Notes under the pieces: model-generated
The model's input: the letters and a program-made list of their open reading frames with translations, nothing else
The model's database searches: none
Told to the model about the DNA's origin: nothing
Made by a program: the position numbers and the translations under genes
Shown: positions 1 through 9,141 of the stretch, one piece after another
Position numbering within the stretch: the first letter of the stretch is position 1
How the letters are laid out: the number at the start of each line of letters is the position of its first letter
DNA from: Meiothermus rufus DSM 22234
Lineage (GTDB): Bacteria > Deinococcota > Deinococci > Deinococcales > Thermaceae
Direction of reading: 5' to 3'
DNA length: 64,000 nucleotides
Assembly (NCBI RefSeq): GCF_000423425.1
Contig: NZ_AUHY01000004.1
Location: forward strand, 16,014 to 80,013

Positions 1-439
1 TCACCCACTCATCCCCTTGCAAAACCGCCCGGGTCTCCATCCAGGCCGGATTAGAGCCGGGGCGCTCCGGCTCGGTCATGGCGAAGGCGCTGCGAATGCG
101 CCCTTCGGCCAGGGGCTTCAGGTAGCGGGCCTGCTGCTCCGGGCTGCCGTGCCTGAGCAGCACCTCCATATTGCCGATGTCCGGGGCCTGGGTGTTGAAG
201 ACGTAGTGCCCCAGGGGGCTCTGGCCCAACACCTCGCTCCAGCGGGCAAACTCGCCCAGGCCCAGGCCCAGCCCCCAGGGGGGTGGCAATGGGGGCAACC
301 ACCAGCCCCGCGCCCTGACCTCCTGGCGCAAGGCCAGTAGCTCGGGCTCCACCGCAGCAAACCCTTCTCGCAAAAACCGCGCCTCGAGCGGGAATATCCG
401 CTCCTGCACAAACGCCTGTACCGCCTCGAGGGGGTGCAT
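1..439 (-). CDS. Acyl-CoA dehydrogenase, N-terminal part (cut by window edge)
   Basis: Translated from the ATG at 439 leftward, this gives about 146 residues starting MHPLEAVQAF. The mid part reads 'LGHYVFNTQAPDIGNMEVLL', then 'GSPEQQARYLKPLAEGRIRS' and 'AFAMTEPERPGSNPAWMETR', the helical N-terminal domain and the start of the middle domain (FxMTEP) of FAD-dependent acyl-CoA dehydrogenases. The enzyme oxidises acyl-CoA thioesters in fatty-acid or amino-acid breakdown; the substrate cannot be told because the catalytic C-terminal part lies outside the window. The start is supported by a -10 box (TAAACT, minus strand, 448-453) eight bases before the ATG, so the message is probably leaderless and separate from the suf operon upstream. 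Family call is firm, substrate unknown. Confidence 0.88.
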   Translation of the reverse strand, partial: MHPLEAVQAFVQERIFPLEARFLREGFAAVEPELLALRQEVRARGWWLPPLPPPWGLGLGLGEFARWSEVLGQSPLGHYVFNTQAPDIGNMEVLLRHGSPEQQARYLKPLAEGRIRSAFAMTEPERPGSNPAWMETRAVLQGDEWV

Positions 440-447
440 TTGTACTT

Positions 448-453
448 AGTTTA
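448..453 (-). promoter_or_regulatory. Leaderless -10 box of the acyl-CoA dehydrogenase gene
   Basis: TAAACT on the minus strand, 8 bases before the ATG at 439. A 4/6 match to the -35 consensus (TGGACG) lies 17 bases further upstream. This fits a message starting at or very near the start codon. Confidence 0.5.
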
Positions 454-510
454 AAGCGAGTTTTTCAAGCCGTCCACCCGCAAAGCAGGCCCCATGCGGC
501 ACTCGGGGGC

Positions 511-813
511 TCAAACTTCCAGCCAAACCTGACCCTGCTCTATTCGGGTCTTGTAGGCCTTGACCGGACGGGGCGCGGGTAGGGTGGCCTTGCCGGTGCG
601 CAGGTTGAAGCGGGCCCCATGGCGCGTACAACGGATGGTCTCCCCCTCGACCGGCCCGTCGGAGAGAGGATTTTTGTCGTGGGTGCAGATGTCGGAAATG
701 GCGAAAACCTCCTCCCCGGTATAGATCAGCAACACTGGGGTTTTCTCCTCCTCCACCCGCACCACCAGGCGGCCATTCTGGAATTCCTCGAGCTTAGCCA
801 CTGGAATCCACAT
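511..813 (-). CDS. Rieske [2Fe-2S] ferredoxin-like protein
   Basis: A 100-residue protein with a single Rieske domain. The cluster ligands are visible as C-T-H (about residues 43-45) and C-x-x-H (about 62-65, 'CTRHGARFNL'). Length and motif fit the small soluble ferredoxins annotated as non-heme iron oxygenase ferredoxin subunits. It is the last gene of the sufC-sufB-sufD cluster, about 65 bases after sufD on the same strand. The context suggests an electron-transfer protein made with, or used by, the iron-sulfur assembly system rather than an oxygenase partner, since no oxygenase gene is near. That role is inference; the domain call is firm. Confidence 0.9.
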   Translation of the reverse strand: MWIPVAKLEEFQNGRLVVRVEEEKTPVLLIYTGEEVFAISDICTHDKNPLSDGPVEGETIRCTRHGARFNLRTGKATLPAPRPVKAYKTRIEQGQVWLEV

Positions 814-877
814 ATCTCACCTACCAGAACCCCGGAGGCTGCGACCCCCGGGGCTTCCAAAGGCCATCCACCAAACC

Positions 878-2212
878 CTATATCCGCACCTTTTCCTCGA
901 TGATGCTCTCGATGTACTGGCGCAAAGGTTCAATGGGAATACGGGTCAGCACATCGGTCATGTGGCCCTTGACCAGAATCTGCTGGGCCATGTGGCGGGG
1001 CAAGCCTCGGCTCATCAGGTAGAAAAGCTCCTCGGGGGCTACCGGTGCGGTGGAGGAACCGTGGGAGCAGCGCACGTCGTTGGCGCCAATCTCGAGCTGG
1101 GGCACACTGTCGGCCCGGGCCTCCGCCGAGAGCAGCAGGTTGCGGTTGGTCTGGTAGGCATCGGTTTTCTGGGCTCCTTGCGCCACCTTGATCAACCCAG
1201 CGTAGACCGTGCGGCTCTGATCCTTGGCCGCGCCTTTGTAGAGCACGTCGGAGTGGGCGTGGTCGGCCACGTGGTGCTGCAGGGTGTAGTGGTCCACATG
1301 CTCGGTGCCCGAGGTAAAGTACAGGCCCAGCATCTCCGAGAAAGACCCCGGCCCCAGCATCTCCGACTGCACCTCGGCCCGGCTCAGGCTCGAGCCCATG
1401 TTCACCACCAGGTCGTTGAGGGTGGCATCCCGCTGGAGGAGGGCCCGCTGGCGGTGGAAGTGGTAGAAGCCGCGGCCCAGCAGCTGGATGTGGGCGTGGC
1501 GCACCTTGGCCCCATCGGCTAGCACGATCTCGGTAGCCGAGGTGTTCACCGAAGGGGGCACCTGGCTGGGCGAGAGGTACTCTTCGATGTACACCGCCTG
1601 GCTGTGGGCCTCGGCCACAATCAGGGTACGCGAGCCCGAGAGCTGGCCCCCTTCCAGGTACTTAAACACCCCCAGCGGCTTGCTGAAGGCCACATTTTTG
1701 GGAACGTATAGAAAGACCCCGTGGGTGAAAAACGCCGCATTGAGAGCGGGAATCTTGGCGTTCTCCGGGCGGTTTTGCTGGGGGCCCACCCAATCGGCCC
1801 AGTTCACCGCCTTGAAAAGATGGGCCTCGAGCAGGTCAGGATACTGGGCCAGGGCCTGGTGCAGGCTGGTGAGGATAACCCCTTGCTGCCGTAGCTCCTC
1901 GGGCAGCTCGAGGTGCACCAGCTCAGCCCCCACAAACACCGCATAGCCCGCCAGCTGGGCCTGGGCCAGCCGATCCCGCACCGCTTGAGGAATGGCCTTG
2001 GGCTTACCTGTTGGCAGCTCGAGGGGTAGCTCCTCGAAGGGCACCTCGGTGATGTCGGTGTACTTCCACTCCTCGGTGCGGGGGGTGGGGTAGGGCAGCT
2101 TGGCAAAGGTCTCCCAGGCCGCCAAGCGCTTTTGCAAAAGCCACCTGGGCTCGCCCAGCTTGGCCGAGACCTCGATCACCTGGTCGCGGGAAAGAGCTGC
2201 TGTGCGTTCCAT
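878..2212 (-). CDS. sufD: SufD, Fe-S cluster assembly scaffold subunit
   Basis: 444 residues from the ATG at 2212. The C-terminal half is the SufB/SufD beta-helix ('TVYAGLIKVAQGAQKTDAYQ', 'SVPQLEIGANDVRCSHGSST'), including the histidine-containing CSHGS stretch typical of SufD. SufD pairs with SufB and SufC in the cytosolic SUF complex that builds iron-sulfur clusters. A longer open frame reaches 2245 but would overlap sufB by 32 bases; the start at 2212 lies directly after the sufB stop (2214-2216) and is preferred. It is transcribed with sufC and sufB. Confidence 0.95.
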   Translation of the reverse strand: MERTAALSRDQVIEVSAKLGEPRWLLQKRLAAWETFAKLPYPTPRTEEWKYTDITEVPFEELPLELPTGKPKAIPQAVRDRLAQAQLAGYAVFVGAELVHLELPEELRQQGVILTSLHQALAQYPDLLEAHLFKAVNWADWVGPQQNRPENAKIPALNAAFFTHGVFLYVPKNVAFSKPLGVFKYLEGGQLSGSRTLIVAEAHSQAVYIEEYLSPSQVPPSVNTSATEIVLADGAKVRHAHIQLLGRGFYHFHRQRALLQRDATLNDLVVNMGSSLSRAEVQSEMLGPGSFSEMLGLYFTSGTEHVDHYTLQHHVADHAHSDVLYKGAAKDQSRTVYAGLIKVAQGAQKTDAYQTNRNLLLSAEARADSVPQLEIGANDVRCSHGSSTAPVAPEELFYLMSRGLPRHMAQQILVKGHMTDVLTRIPIEPLRQYIESIIEEKVRI

Positions 2213-2213
2213 G

Positions 2214-3623
2214 CTAACCCACCGACCCTTCCATCTCCAGTTCAATCAGCTTGTTCAACTCCACGGCGTACTCCAGCGGCAACTCCTTGGCCACCGGCTC
2301 GATGAAACCCCGCACGATCAGGGCCGCCGCCTCATCCTCGGGCAGACCCCGGCTTTGCAGATAGAAGATCTGCTCGTCGTTGAGGCGGCTCACCGTAGCC
2401 TCGTGGCCTACGGTGGCGGTATCGTCCTCGATCTCCATGTAGGGGTAGGTATCGGTGCGCGACTCCTCGTTGATGAGCAAAGCGTCGCATTCCACGTTCA
2501 CCTTGACGTGCTTGGCCCCCTCATAGACCCGGATCAGGCCGCGGTAGCTGCTGCGGCCCGAGCCTTTGGAGATGCTCTTGGACACGATGGAGCCACCCGT
2601 ATGGGGCGCAGCAAAAATGAGTTTGCCCCCGGCGTCTTGGTGCTGGCCGCTGCTCGCGAAGGCAATGGAGAGGATGTCCGAGCGGGCCCCTTCCTCCACC
2701 AGGTAGGAGGAGGGGTACTTCATGGTCACCTTGGAGCCTAGGTTGCCATCCAGCCACATGTGGTAGGCGTCTTTCTTGACCAAGGCCCGTTGGGTCACCA
2801 GGTTGTACATGTTGTGCGGCCAGTTCTGAATGGTGGTGTAGCGGCTCCTGGCCCCTTCGTTCACCACAATCTCGATGACCCCCGAGTGGAAGGAGTCGGT
2901 GGTGTAGACCGGGGCCGTGCAGCCTTCGATGTAATGAACCTCGGCGCCCTCATCCACGATGATGATGGTTCGCTCGAACTGGCCCAGCTCCGCGGTGTTG
3001 ACCCGGAAGTAGGCCTGCAGGGGGAGTTCCACCTTGACCCCCTTGGGCACATACACAAACGAGCCGCCCGACCAGACCGCCGAGTTGAGCGCGGCGTATT
3101 TGTTATCCTCCGGCGGTACCACGGTGGCGAAGTACTCACGGAACAAATCCTCGTGCTGCTTGAGGCCCTCCTCGATGGAGACGAAAATTACCCCCAGGCG
3201 CTTTAGCTCCTCCCGCACCTGGTGGTAGACCATCTCCGAATCGTACTGCGCCCCCACCCCTGCCAGCACCTTGCGCTCAGCCTCGGGGATGCCCAACCGC
3301 TCGTAGGTTTTGCGAATCTCCTCGGGCACCTCCTCCCAGCTCGTGGCGTCGCGCTTCTCGGTGGGCTTGGCGTAAAAGTAAATCTCGTCCATGTTGAGCC
3401 CCGAAAGGTCGGGGCCCCAGGTGGGCACCGGCTTGGACTGGTAAATTTCTAGGGCTTTGAGGCGGAACTCGAGCATCCAGGCGGGCTCGTCCTTGTGGTA
3501 GCTGATGGCCTCCACCACCCGGCGGCTCAGCCCCTTTTCCGCCTTCCATACCGGCTTCACCTCGTCCACGAAGCCGTACTTGTACTCGCTGCCTATCTGT
3601 TCGATTTCCAGAGTGTCGGACAT
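2214..3623 (-). CDS. sufB: SufB, Fe-S cluster assembly scaffold
   Basis: 469 residues, the usual SufB length. Characteristic stretches are 'YVPKGVKVELPLQAYFRVNT', 'VHYIEGCTAPVYTTDSFHSG' (the EGC cysteine region) and 'ARSRYTTIQNWPHNMYNLVT'. SufB is the scaffold on which clusters form within the SufBCD complex. It lies 12 bases after sufC and one base before the preferred sufD start, so the three are almost certainly one transcript. No sufS, sufU or sufE gene is present in the window, so the sulfur donor must be encoded elsewhere. Confidence 0.97.
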   Translation of the reverse strand: MSDTLEIEQIGSEYKYGFVDEVKPVWKAEKGLSRRVVEAISYHKDEPAWMLEFRLKALEIYQSKPVPTWGPDLSGLNMDEIYFYAKPTEKRDATSWEEVPEEIRKTYERLGIPEAERKVLAGVGAQYDSEMVYHQVREELKRLGVIFVSIEEGLKQHEDLFREYFATVVPPEDNKYAALNSAVWSGGSFVYVPKGVKVELPLQAYFRVNTAELGQFERTIIIVDEGAEVHYIEGCTAPVYTTDSFHSGVIEIVVNEGARSRYTTIQNWPHNMYNLVTQRALVKKDAYHMWLDGNLGSKVTMKYPSSYLVEEGARSDILSIAFASSGQHQDAGGKLIFAAPHTGGSIVSKSISKGSGRSSYRGLIRVYEGAKHVKVNVECDALLINEESRTDTYPYMEIEDDTATVGHEATVSRLNDEQIFYLQSRGLPEDEAAALIVRGFIEPVAKELPLEYAVELNKLIELEMEGSVG

Positions 3624-3635
3624 ATCGACCTCGCC

Positions 3636-4397
3636 TTAGCTGCCCGTCACGGCCAGTTCTTTAACCCATTCGTAGCCCCGCTCCTCGAGCTGTAGGGCCA
3701 GCTCAGGGCCACCCGAGGTAACGATGCGGCCATCCATCATCACGTGCACTGCGTCGGGCACGATGTAGTTCAGAATGCGCTGGTAGTGGGTGATCAGCAG
3801 GGCCCCAAAGTTGGGGCCGCGCATGGCGTTGACCCCCTTGGCGACCACCTTCAATGCGTCGATGTCCAGGCCGGAGTCGGTCTCGTCCAGGATGGCATAG
3901 GTGGGCTCGAGCACCATCATGTGCATGATCTCGTTGCGCTTCTTCTCGCCCCCGCTAAAGCCGTCGTTGAGGTAGCGGGTGAGGATGCTCTCGTCCCAGT
4001 CCAGGGTTTTCAAAGCCCTCTGCAGCCGGTCGTAGAACTCCATCATGCTCACTTCCTCGCCCTTTTTGGCCTGCAGGGCTAGGCGCAGGAAGTTGGCGTT
4101 GGAGACCCCTGGCACCTCCACAGGGTACTGGAAGGCCAGGAAAAGCCCTTTGCGGGCACGCTCGTCGGGCTCGAGCTCTAGGATGCTCTCCCCATCCACC
4201 AGAATGTCCCCAGCGGTCACCTCGTAGCTGGGGTCGCCCGCGATAATCTTGCCCAGGGTGCTCTTACCCGCCCCGTTGGGGCCCATCACCGCGTGAATCT
4301 GGCCCTTGGGTACTACCAGGTTGACCCCTTTCAGGATGACCTCACCGCTGTCGGCAATCTTGGCGTGCAGGTTGCGGATTTCCAGTTGGTTGACCAT
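3636..4397 (-). CDS. sufC: SufC, ABC-type ATPase of the SUF system
   Basis: 253 residues with Walker A 'GPNGAGKST' (about 39-47), ABC signature 'FSGGEKKRNEI' and the SufC-typical Walker B 'YAILDETDSGLDIDALK'. It is a soluble ATPase that drives SufBCD rearrangement during cluster assembly, not a transporter. It is the first gene of the suf operon. Its promoter region (4398-4538) carries a good -10 box (TATACT) and a small palindrome just downstream of it, suggesting control. Confidence 0.97.
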   Translation of the reverse strand: MVNQLEIRNLHAKIADSGEVILKGVNLVVPKGQIHAVMGPNGAGKSTLGKIIAGDPSYEVTAGDILVDGESILELEPDERARKGLFLAFQYPVEVPGVSNANFLRLALQAKKGEEVSMMEFYDRLQRALKTLDWDESILTRYLNDGFSGGEKKRNEIMHMMVLEPTYAILDETDSGLDIDALKVVAKGVNAMRGPNFGALLITHYQRILNYIVPDAVHVMMDGRIVTSGGPELALQLEERGYEWVKELAVTGS

Positions 4398-4440
4398 GCT
4401 TTCCCTCTTCTAGACTAGACTTTAGCCACGGAACCCTTAC

Positions 4441-4466
4441 TGCGAATCACTCGCAATAAGAGTATA
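4441..4466 (-). promoter_or_regulatory. sufC promoter -10 box with overlapping inverted repeat
   Basis: Minus strand: TATACT (4461-4466) followed after five bases by TGCGA-N5-TCGCA (4441-4455), a perfect 5-bp inverted repeat that would sit on the transcription start. It lies 44 bases before the sufC ATG. No clear -35 hexamer is seen. The palindrome is a candidate operator for an iron- or redox-sensing regulator; the regulator is unknown. Confidence 0.5.
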
Positions 4467-4514
4467 AACCCCGTTTCCCAGAAAATATAGTAATTTAGTC
4501 GGGATTTAGGAAAC

Positions 4515-4531
4515 CCGGCTTACAAAGCCGG
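4515..4531 (-). terminator. Hairpin terminator after ftsH
   Basis: Perfect 7-bp stem CCGGCTT/AAGCCGG with a 3-base loop, starting 7 bases after the ftsH stop and followed on the minus strand by GTTTCCTAAAT. The T run is short, so it is a moderate terminator candidate that would separate ftsH from the sufC promoter. Confidence 0.55.
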
Positions 4532-4538
4532 ATCTGGC

Positions 4539-6410
4539 TCAAGCGCCCCCCAGGTTGGGCTTGACCTTGGGCACCACCCGCGGTGGCTCTTTTTCTTCCT
4601 TGGGCGGTTCAGCGGCTGGCTCACTCTCCAGAGGCTCACCTTCCACCACCCGCACAAACTCCTCAGCATTGAGGGTCTCCCGCTCCAGAAGGGTTCGTGC
4701 CACCCGCTCGAGCACCTCTTTTTTCTCCGAGAGCAGCTGCAATACCTTGTCGTGCTGCTCCTGCAAAAGCTTCTGCACTGCCTCGTCTATGCGTCGGGCG
4801 GTATCCTCGGAGTACTGCCGGGTATCGTAGCCCCCCAGGTAGGTGTCCTCGCGCACCTGATAGGCCACCATGCCAAACTCGGGGTGCATGCCCCACTCGG
4901 TGATCATCCGCCGGGCCAGGTCGGTAGCCTGGCGGAAATCGTTTTCTGCCCCAGTGGTCACATCATCGAAGATGAGTTCCTCGGCCACCCGCCCGGCCAG
5001 GGCTACTGCAATCTGGTCGGTCAGGCGTTTTTTGCTCCAGTGCAGGGTGTCCTGTCGGCTAGGCATCATAAAGCCCATAGCCCTACCCCGGGGTACGATG
5101 GTTACCTTGTGCACCTTGTCGGCATGCTCCAGGAAATGGGCCGCCAAGGCATGGCCGGCCTCGTGATAGGCGGTCACCTCGCGGTCCTTCTGGCTCAGCA
5201 CCAGGCTCTTCTTGGCGGGCCCCATGATAACCCGGTCGGCGGCCTCCTCGAGGTCTTTCATGGTGATTTTCTTACGCCCATCGCGGGCCGCCAGCAAAGC
5301 AGCCTCGTTGAGCAGGTTCTCCAGGTCTGCCCCCACAAACCCCGGGGTGCGCTTAGCCAGAAGGGCCAGGTCTACATCCTCAGCCAAAGGCTTACCCTTA
5401 GCGTGGATTCTCAGAATCTGCTCCCGCCCCCGCACATCGGGAGCGTCAATAGCAATCTGGCGGTCGAAGCGGCCTGGACGCAACAAGGCGGGGTCAAGCA
5501 CGTCGGGGCGGTTGGTCGCCGCCATGACGATAATGCTGGACTCCTTCTCGAAGCCGTCCAGTTCCACCAGCAGTTGGTTGAGGGTCTGCTCCCGCTCGTC
5601 GTTGCCACCGCCCACCCCACCGCCACGGCGACGCCCCACCGCATCAATTTCGTCGATGAAGATGATGCAGGGGGCGTGGCGCTTGGCCGTTTCGAATAAA
5701 TCGCGTACCCGGGCTGCGCCCACCCCCACAAACATCTCCACAAAGTCTGAGCCGGAAGCAGCGATGAAGGGCACCTTGGCCTCCCCCGCTACCGCCCGGG
5801 CGATGTGGGTCTTGCCCGAACCGGGCGGCCCCACCAACAGCACCCCTTTGGGGATGCGGGCGCCCATCTCGTGAAAGCGGGCCGGCGACTTGAGGAACTC
5901 CACGATCTCCTTGAGCTCTTCCTTGGCCTCCTCACAACCCGCCACGTCCTTAAAGCTGGTCTTGGGGGCCTCGGTCAGGACCCTGGCCCGGCTTTTGGTA
6001 AAGCTGAAAGCGCTATCCCCCGAGGGACTGCGGTTGCGCGAGAAGAAAAAGAAAATCCCTATTAAAAGGCCCACCAGCAACAAGGGAATGAGAAAGCCCA
6101 GCATGGGGTTTTCCCTTCTGGGGGGGGCGATCTCCACCACGATTTTCTTCTCGCCCCACTCGCGAATGGTGGTGGTGTCGATGGGCCCTGGAGCAAAGGT
6201 CAGGTAAGGTTCGCCGCCGTCCTTAGGGGTTACGTTGAGCTGCCGTCCATCGACCAGAATTTTGGCTACCCGGCCTGCTTCCACCTCGTTGAGGAAGTTG
6301 GTGTAGGCCACCTGACCAACCGGTTGCTGGCCTGAGGTCAGGCTGAACGCCCAGGCAATCAGAATAGCCACCAGCAGGACAAACCACAGGTTGAACGGCA
6401 AGCGGTTCAT
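4539..6410 (-). CDS. ftsH: FtsH, membrane-bound ATP-dependent zinc metalloprotease
   Basis: 623 residues from the ATG at 6410. Order: N-terminal membrane segment (about 6-24), short external region, second membrane segment (about 105-125), AAA+ module with Walker A 'GPPGSGKT', Walker B 'IIFIDEID' and the '[10 protein letters not shown]' second region of homology, then the M41 protease with 'HEAGH' and the third zinc ligand in 'TTGAENDF'. It degrades misfolded membrane and soluble proteins at the inner membrane. A GTG six codons earlier (6428) is possible, but a TACGCT -10 box lies nine bases before the ATG and favours 6410. Divergent from dnaK, with which it shares a proteostasis role. Confidence 0.96.
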   Translation of the reverse strand: MNRLPFNLWFVLLVAILIAWAFSLTSGQQPVGQVAYTNFLNEVEAGRVAKILVDGRQLNVTPKDGGEPYLTFAPGPIDTTTIREWGEKKIVVEIAPPRRENPMLGFLIPLLLVGLLIGIFFFFSRNRSPSGDSAFSFTKSRARVLTEAPKTSFKDVAGCEEAKEELKEIVEFLKSPARFHEMGARIPKGVLLVGPPGSGKTHIARAVAGEAKVPFIAASGSDFVEMFVGVGAARVRDLFETAKRHAPCIIFIDEIDAVGRRRGGGVGGGNDEREQTLNQLLVELDGFEKESSIIVMAATNRPDVLDPALLRPGRFDRQIAIDAPDVRGREQILRIHAKGKPLAEDVDLALLAKRTPGFVGADLENLLNEAALLAARDGRKKITMKDLEEAADRVIMGPAKKSLVLSQKDREVTAYHEAGHALAAHFLEHADKVHKVTIVPRGRAMGFMMPSRQDTLHWSKKRLTDQIAVALAGRVAEELIFDDVTTGAENDFRQATDLARRMITEWGMHPEFGMVAYQVREDTYLGGYDTRQYSEDTARRIDEAVQKLLQEQHDKVLQLLSEKKEVLERVARTLLERETLNAEEFVRVVEGEPLESEPAAEPPKEEKEPPRVVPKVKPNLGGA

Positions 6411-6533
6411 TGCTTCTTTAGCGTACACCGAATTACAAGGGCAAAGGTAGCGGAAACAACCGTGGGGGGGTTAGGATGGCGAATCCCCTCGAGCCCCCCA
6501 GAAGCGCTCGCCCGAACCCACTCACCCGCTCGA

Positions 6534-6554
6534 CTTGACAATAGTAGACTCAAC
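6534..6554 (+). promoter_or_regulatory. HAIR-like operator (HspR-type) upstream of dnaK
   Basis: CTTGACA, seven bases, ACTCAAC. Compared with the HspR-associated inverted repeat CTTGAGT-N7-ACTCAAG as known from actinobacteria, the spacing is exact, the left arm matches 5/7 and the right arm 6/7. It ends four bases before the -35 box of the dnaK promoter. It is unlike CIRCE (HrcA site). An HspR gene is not in this window. Confidence 0.5.
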
Positions 6555-6558
6555 TCTA

Positions 6559-6587
6559 TTGACAAACTAACTAGAAATAGCTACCAT
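6559..6587 (+). promoter_or_regulatory. dnaK operon promoter
   Basis: -35 TTGACA (6559-6564), a 17-base spacer, -10 TACCAT (6582-6587). Predicted start of the RNA is near 6594, about 36 bases before the ATG, which is preceded by GGAGGAG. A second TTGACA at 6535-6540 belongs to the operator-like repeat. Confidence 0.65.
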
Positions 6588-6629
6588 TTAGGGTAGTGAA
6601 CCGCGCTTAGTGCGGTCATTGGAGGAGAT

Positions 6630-8495
6630 ATGGCCAAAGCCGTAGGAATCGACCTGGGAACCACCAACAGCGTCATCGCCATTATGGAAGGCGGGGCGCC
6701 CGTAGTATTGGAAAACGCTGAAGGAGAGCGAACCACCCCCAGCGTGGTGGCCTATAAGGGAAGCGACCAGCTTGTAGGCCGGGTAGCCCGGCGGCAGGCG
6801 GTGTTGAACCCCGAGGGCACCGTGTTCGAGATCAAGCGCTTCATCGGGCGCCGCTGGGAGGAGGTGCAGGAAGAGGCCAAGCGCATGCCCTACAAGGTGG
6901 TGCCTGGCCCTGATGGCGGGGTACGGGTAGACATCCAGGGCAAGCTCTATACCCCCGAGGAAATCTCTGCCATGATTCTGCGCAAGCTGGTGGAGGACGC
7001 CTCCAAGAAGCTGGGCGAAAAGATTACCAAGGCGGTGATTACCGTTCCCGCCTACTTTAACAACGCCCAGCGCGAGGCTACCGCCAACGCGGGCCGGATC
7101 GCCGGCCTCGAGGTCTTGCGCATCGTCAACGAGCCCACCGCTGCTGCGCTGGCCTATGGGCTGGACAAGAAAGGCCACGAGACCGTGCTGGTCTTCGACC
7201 TGGGTGGGGGTACCTTCGACGTGACGGTGCTGGAGATCGGCGAGGGCGTCTTCGAGGTCAAGTCCACCGCCGGGGACACCCACCTAGGCGGCTCCGACTT
7301 TGACCACGCCATCGTGAACTGGCTGGCTGAGGAGTTCAAGAAGGAGTCCGGTGGGGTCGACCTAAAGGCCGACCGCCAGGCCCTGCAGCGTCTGATTGAA
7401 GCGGCAGAGAAGGCCAAGATCGAGCTTTCCAACGTCACTGAGACCACCATCAGCCTGCCCTTCATCGGCCTGGACCCGGTCTCCAAGACCCCGCTGCACC
7501 TCGAGCGCAAACTAACCCGGGCCAAGTTTGAGGAGCTCATCCAGCCCCTGCTGAAGCGGATTCGCGGCCCGGTAGAACAAGCCTTGCGCGATGCTGGGCT
7601 GAGTGCCGCCCAGATTGATGAGGTGCTGCTGGTCGGCGGTTCCACCCGGGTGCCTGCGGTGCAGCAGATCGTGAAGGAGATGCTAGGCAAGGAGCCCAAC
7701 CGCAGCGTGAACCCCGACGAGGTCGTCGCCTTGGGAGCTGCTGTGCAGGCTGGGGTGCTCACCGGGCATGTAGAGGATGTGGTGCTCCTGGACGTGACCC
7801 CGCTCTCGCTGGGGGTGGAGACCAAAGGTGGGGTTTGCACGGTTCTGATTCCGCGCAACACCACCGTGCCTACCCGCAAGTCGGAAATCTTCACCACCGC
7901 TGAACACAACCAGCCCTCGGTGGAGATTCACGTGCTGCAAGGGGAGCGCCCCATGGCGGCGGACAACAAAAGCCTGGGCCGCTTCCGCTTAGACGGCATC
8001 CCACCCCTGCCGGCAGGGGTGCCCCAGATCGAGGTGACCTTCGACATCGATGCCAACGGTATCCTGCACGTAACGGCCAAGGAGAAGTCCACCGGCAAAG
8101 AGGCCTCCATCACCATCCAAAACACCACCACCCTCTCCGAGCAGGAGATCGAACGCATGATCAAGGAAGCCGAGGCCAACGCCGAAGCCGACCGGCGGCG
8201 CAAGGAGCACGCCGACCTCCGGAACAACCTCGACACTGCCCGCATCCAGGCCGAGCGGGTGATGGGCGAGAAGGAAAGCACCCCTGAGGCCAAGAGCCGG
8301 CTGGAGGCGGCCATCAACCGGGCCAAGACCCTGGTGGAAAACGATGCTGCCGACGCTGAGCTACGCAGTGCCACCGAGGAATTGCTGGCGGCCTTGCAGG
8401 CTTACGAGCAAGGGGCCACGGCCCGAGCGGGCCAGGCATCCAGCAGCCCCCGCTCCGACGACGTGATTGACGCCGATTACAAACCCGCCGACTAG
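6630..8495 (+). CDS. dnaK: DnaK, Hsp70 chaperone
   Basis: 621 residues. It starts with the phosphate-1 motif '[17 protein letters not shown]', carries '[15 protein letters not shown]' (phosphate-2) and '[15 protein letters not shown]', and ends in [12 protein letters not shown], a usual DnaK tail. It is the ATP-driven chaperone that works with DnaJ and GrpE on unfolded proteins. First gene of dnaK-grpE-dnaJ, with a strong GGAGGAG ribosome site 6 bases before the ATG. A stable hairpin lies between it and grpE. Confidence 0.98.
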   Translation: MAKAVGIDLGTTNSVIAIMEGGAPVVLENAEGERTTPSVVAYKGSDQLVGRVARRQAVLNPEGTVFEIKRFIGRRWEEVQEEAKRMPYKVVPGPDGGVRVDIQGKLYTPEEISAMILRKLVEDASKKLGEKITKAVITVPAYFNNAQREATANAGRIAGLEVLRIVNEPTAAALAYGLDKKGHETVLVFDLGGGTFDVTVLEIGEGVFEVKSTAGDTHLGGSDFDHAIVNWLAEEFKKESGGVDLKADRQALQRLIEAAEKAKIELSNVTETTISLPFIGLDPVSKTPLHLERKLTRAKFEELIQPLLKRIRGPVEQALRDAGLSAAQIDEVLLVGGSTRVPAVQQIVKEMLGKEPNRSVNPDEVVALGAAVQAGVLTGHVEDVVLLDVTPLSLGVETKGGVCTVLIPRNTTVPTRKSEIFTTAEHNQPSVEIHVLQGERPMAADNKSLGRFRLDGIPPLPAGVPQIEVTFDIDANGILHVTAKEKSTGKEASITIQNTTTLSEQEIERMIKEAEANAEADRRRKEHADLRNNLDTARIQAERVMGEKESTPEAKSRLEAAINRAKTLVENDAADAELRSATEELLAALQAYEQGATARAGQASSSPRSDDVIDADYKPAD

Positions 8496-8505
8496 ACCCT
8501 TCTCC

Positions 8506-8540
8506 ACCCCACGGTGGGCCCGCACACCCTGCCGTGGGGT
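8506..8540 (+). repeat. Intercistronic hairpin between dnaK and grpE
   Basis: Nine-base perfect stem ACCCCACGG / CCGTGGGGT with a 17-base GC-rich loop, beginning 11 bases after the dnaK stop. There is no T run, so it is more likely an RNA-stabilising or processing element that keeps dnaK message above grpE/dnaJ than a terminator. Confidence 0.6.
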
Positions 8541-8561
8541 CTCCAATCTTGAGGAGCCCCT

Positions 8562-9119
8562 ATGGAAAAAGAAAACCTGGCCCCCGAACCTACTACCGAA
8601 CCCGCAGGCGAGGCCTCGGAAGTGGATCGCCTCAAGGGCGAGGTGGAGTTTCTTAAGGCCGAACTCGAGGCTTCCAAAGACAAGTTTCTGCGCCTTTACG
8701 CCGATTTTGAAAACTACAAAAAGCGCATGGTACACGAACTGGAAGCCGCCCAGCGCAACGGAAAGTTTGAGGCCGTGCGAGCCCTCCTTGGCACCATGGA
8801 CGACCTCGAGCGGGCCCTGGGCTTCGCCAGCGTTAAGCCCGAGGACCTGATTCCCGGGGTTAGGTCGGTGCTGGACAACTTCGTTCGCAACCTCAAGAGC
8901 CTGGGCGTGGAAAGTGTACCTGGAGCAGGGTCCGAGTTCGACCCACGCTACCACGAAGCCATCGGAGCTGTGGAGGGCGAGGAGGGCAAGGTAGTCCACG
9001 TATACCAGCAGGGTTTCAAATATGGCGATCTGCTGGTACGCCCAGCCCGGGTGGTGGTGGGTAGTGGGAAAACCCAGAACGAGGAAAGCCCAAGCCAAAA
9101 CAGCGAACCTAGCGCTTAA
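8562..9119 (+). CDS. grpE: GrpE, nucleotide exchange factor for DnaK
   Basis: 185 residues: a charged N-terminal coiled coil (about 20-75, 'KDKFLRLYADFENYKKRM'), a helical middle part and the C-terminal beta domain with 'DPRYHEAIGAVEGEEGKVVH' and 'GFKYGDLLVRPARVVV'. It dimerises and releases ADP from DnaK; the coiled coil acts as a thermosensor in thermophiles. Second gene of the dnaK operon, followed after 22 bases by dnaJ. Confidence 0.96.
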   Translation: MEKENLAPEPTTEPAGEASEVDRLKGEVEFLKAELEASKDKFLRLYADFENYKKRMVHELEAAQRNGKFEAVRALLGTMDDLERALGFASVKPEDLIPGVRSVLDNFVRNLKSLGVESVPGAGSEFDPRYHEAIGAVEGEEGKVVHVYQQGFKYGDLLVRPARVVVGSGKTQNEESPSQNSEPSA

Positions 9120-9141
9120 CTAAGCCAAGCCCCAAACCCAT

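Noticed and set aside
6534..6600. CIRCE (HrcA) element before dnaK
   Set aside because: The CIRCE arms TTAGCACTC/GAGTGCTAA are not present; the repeat fits HAIR better.
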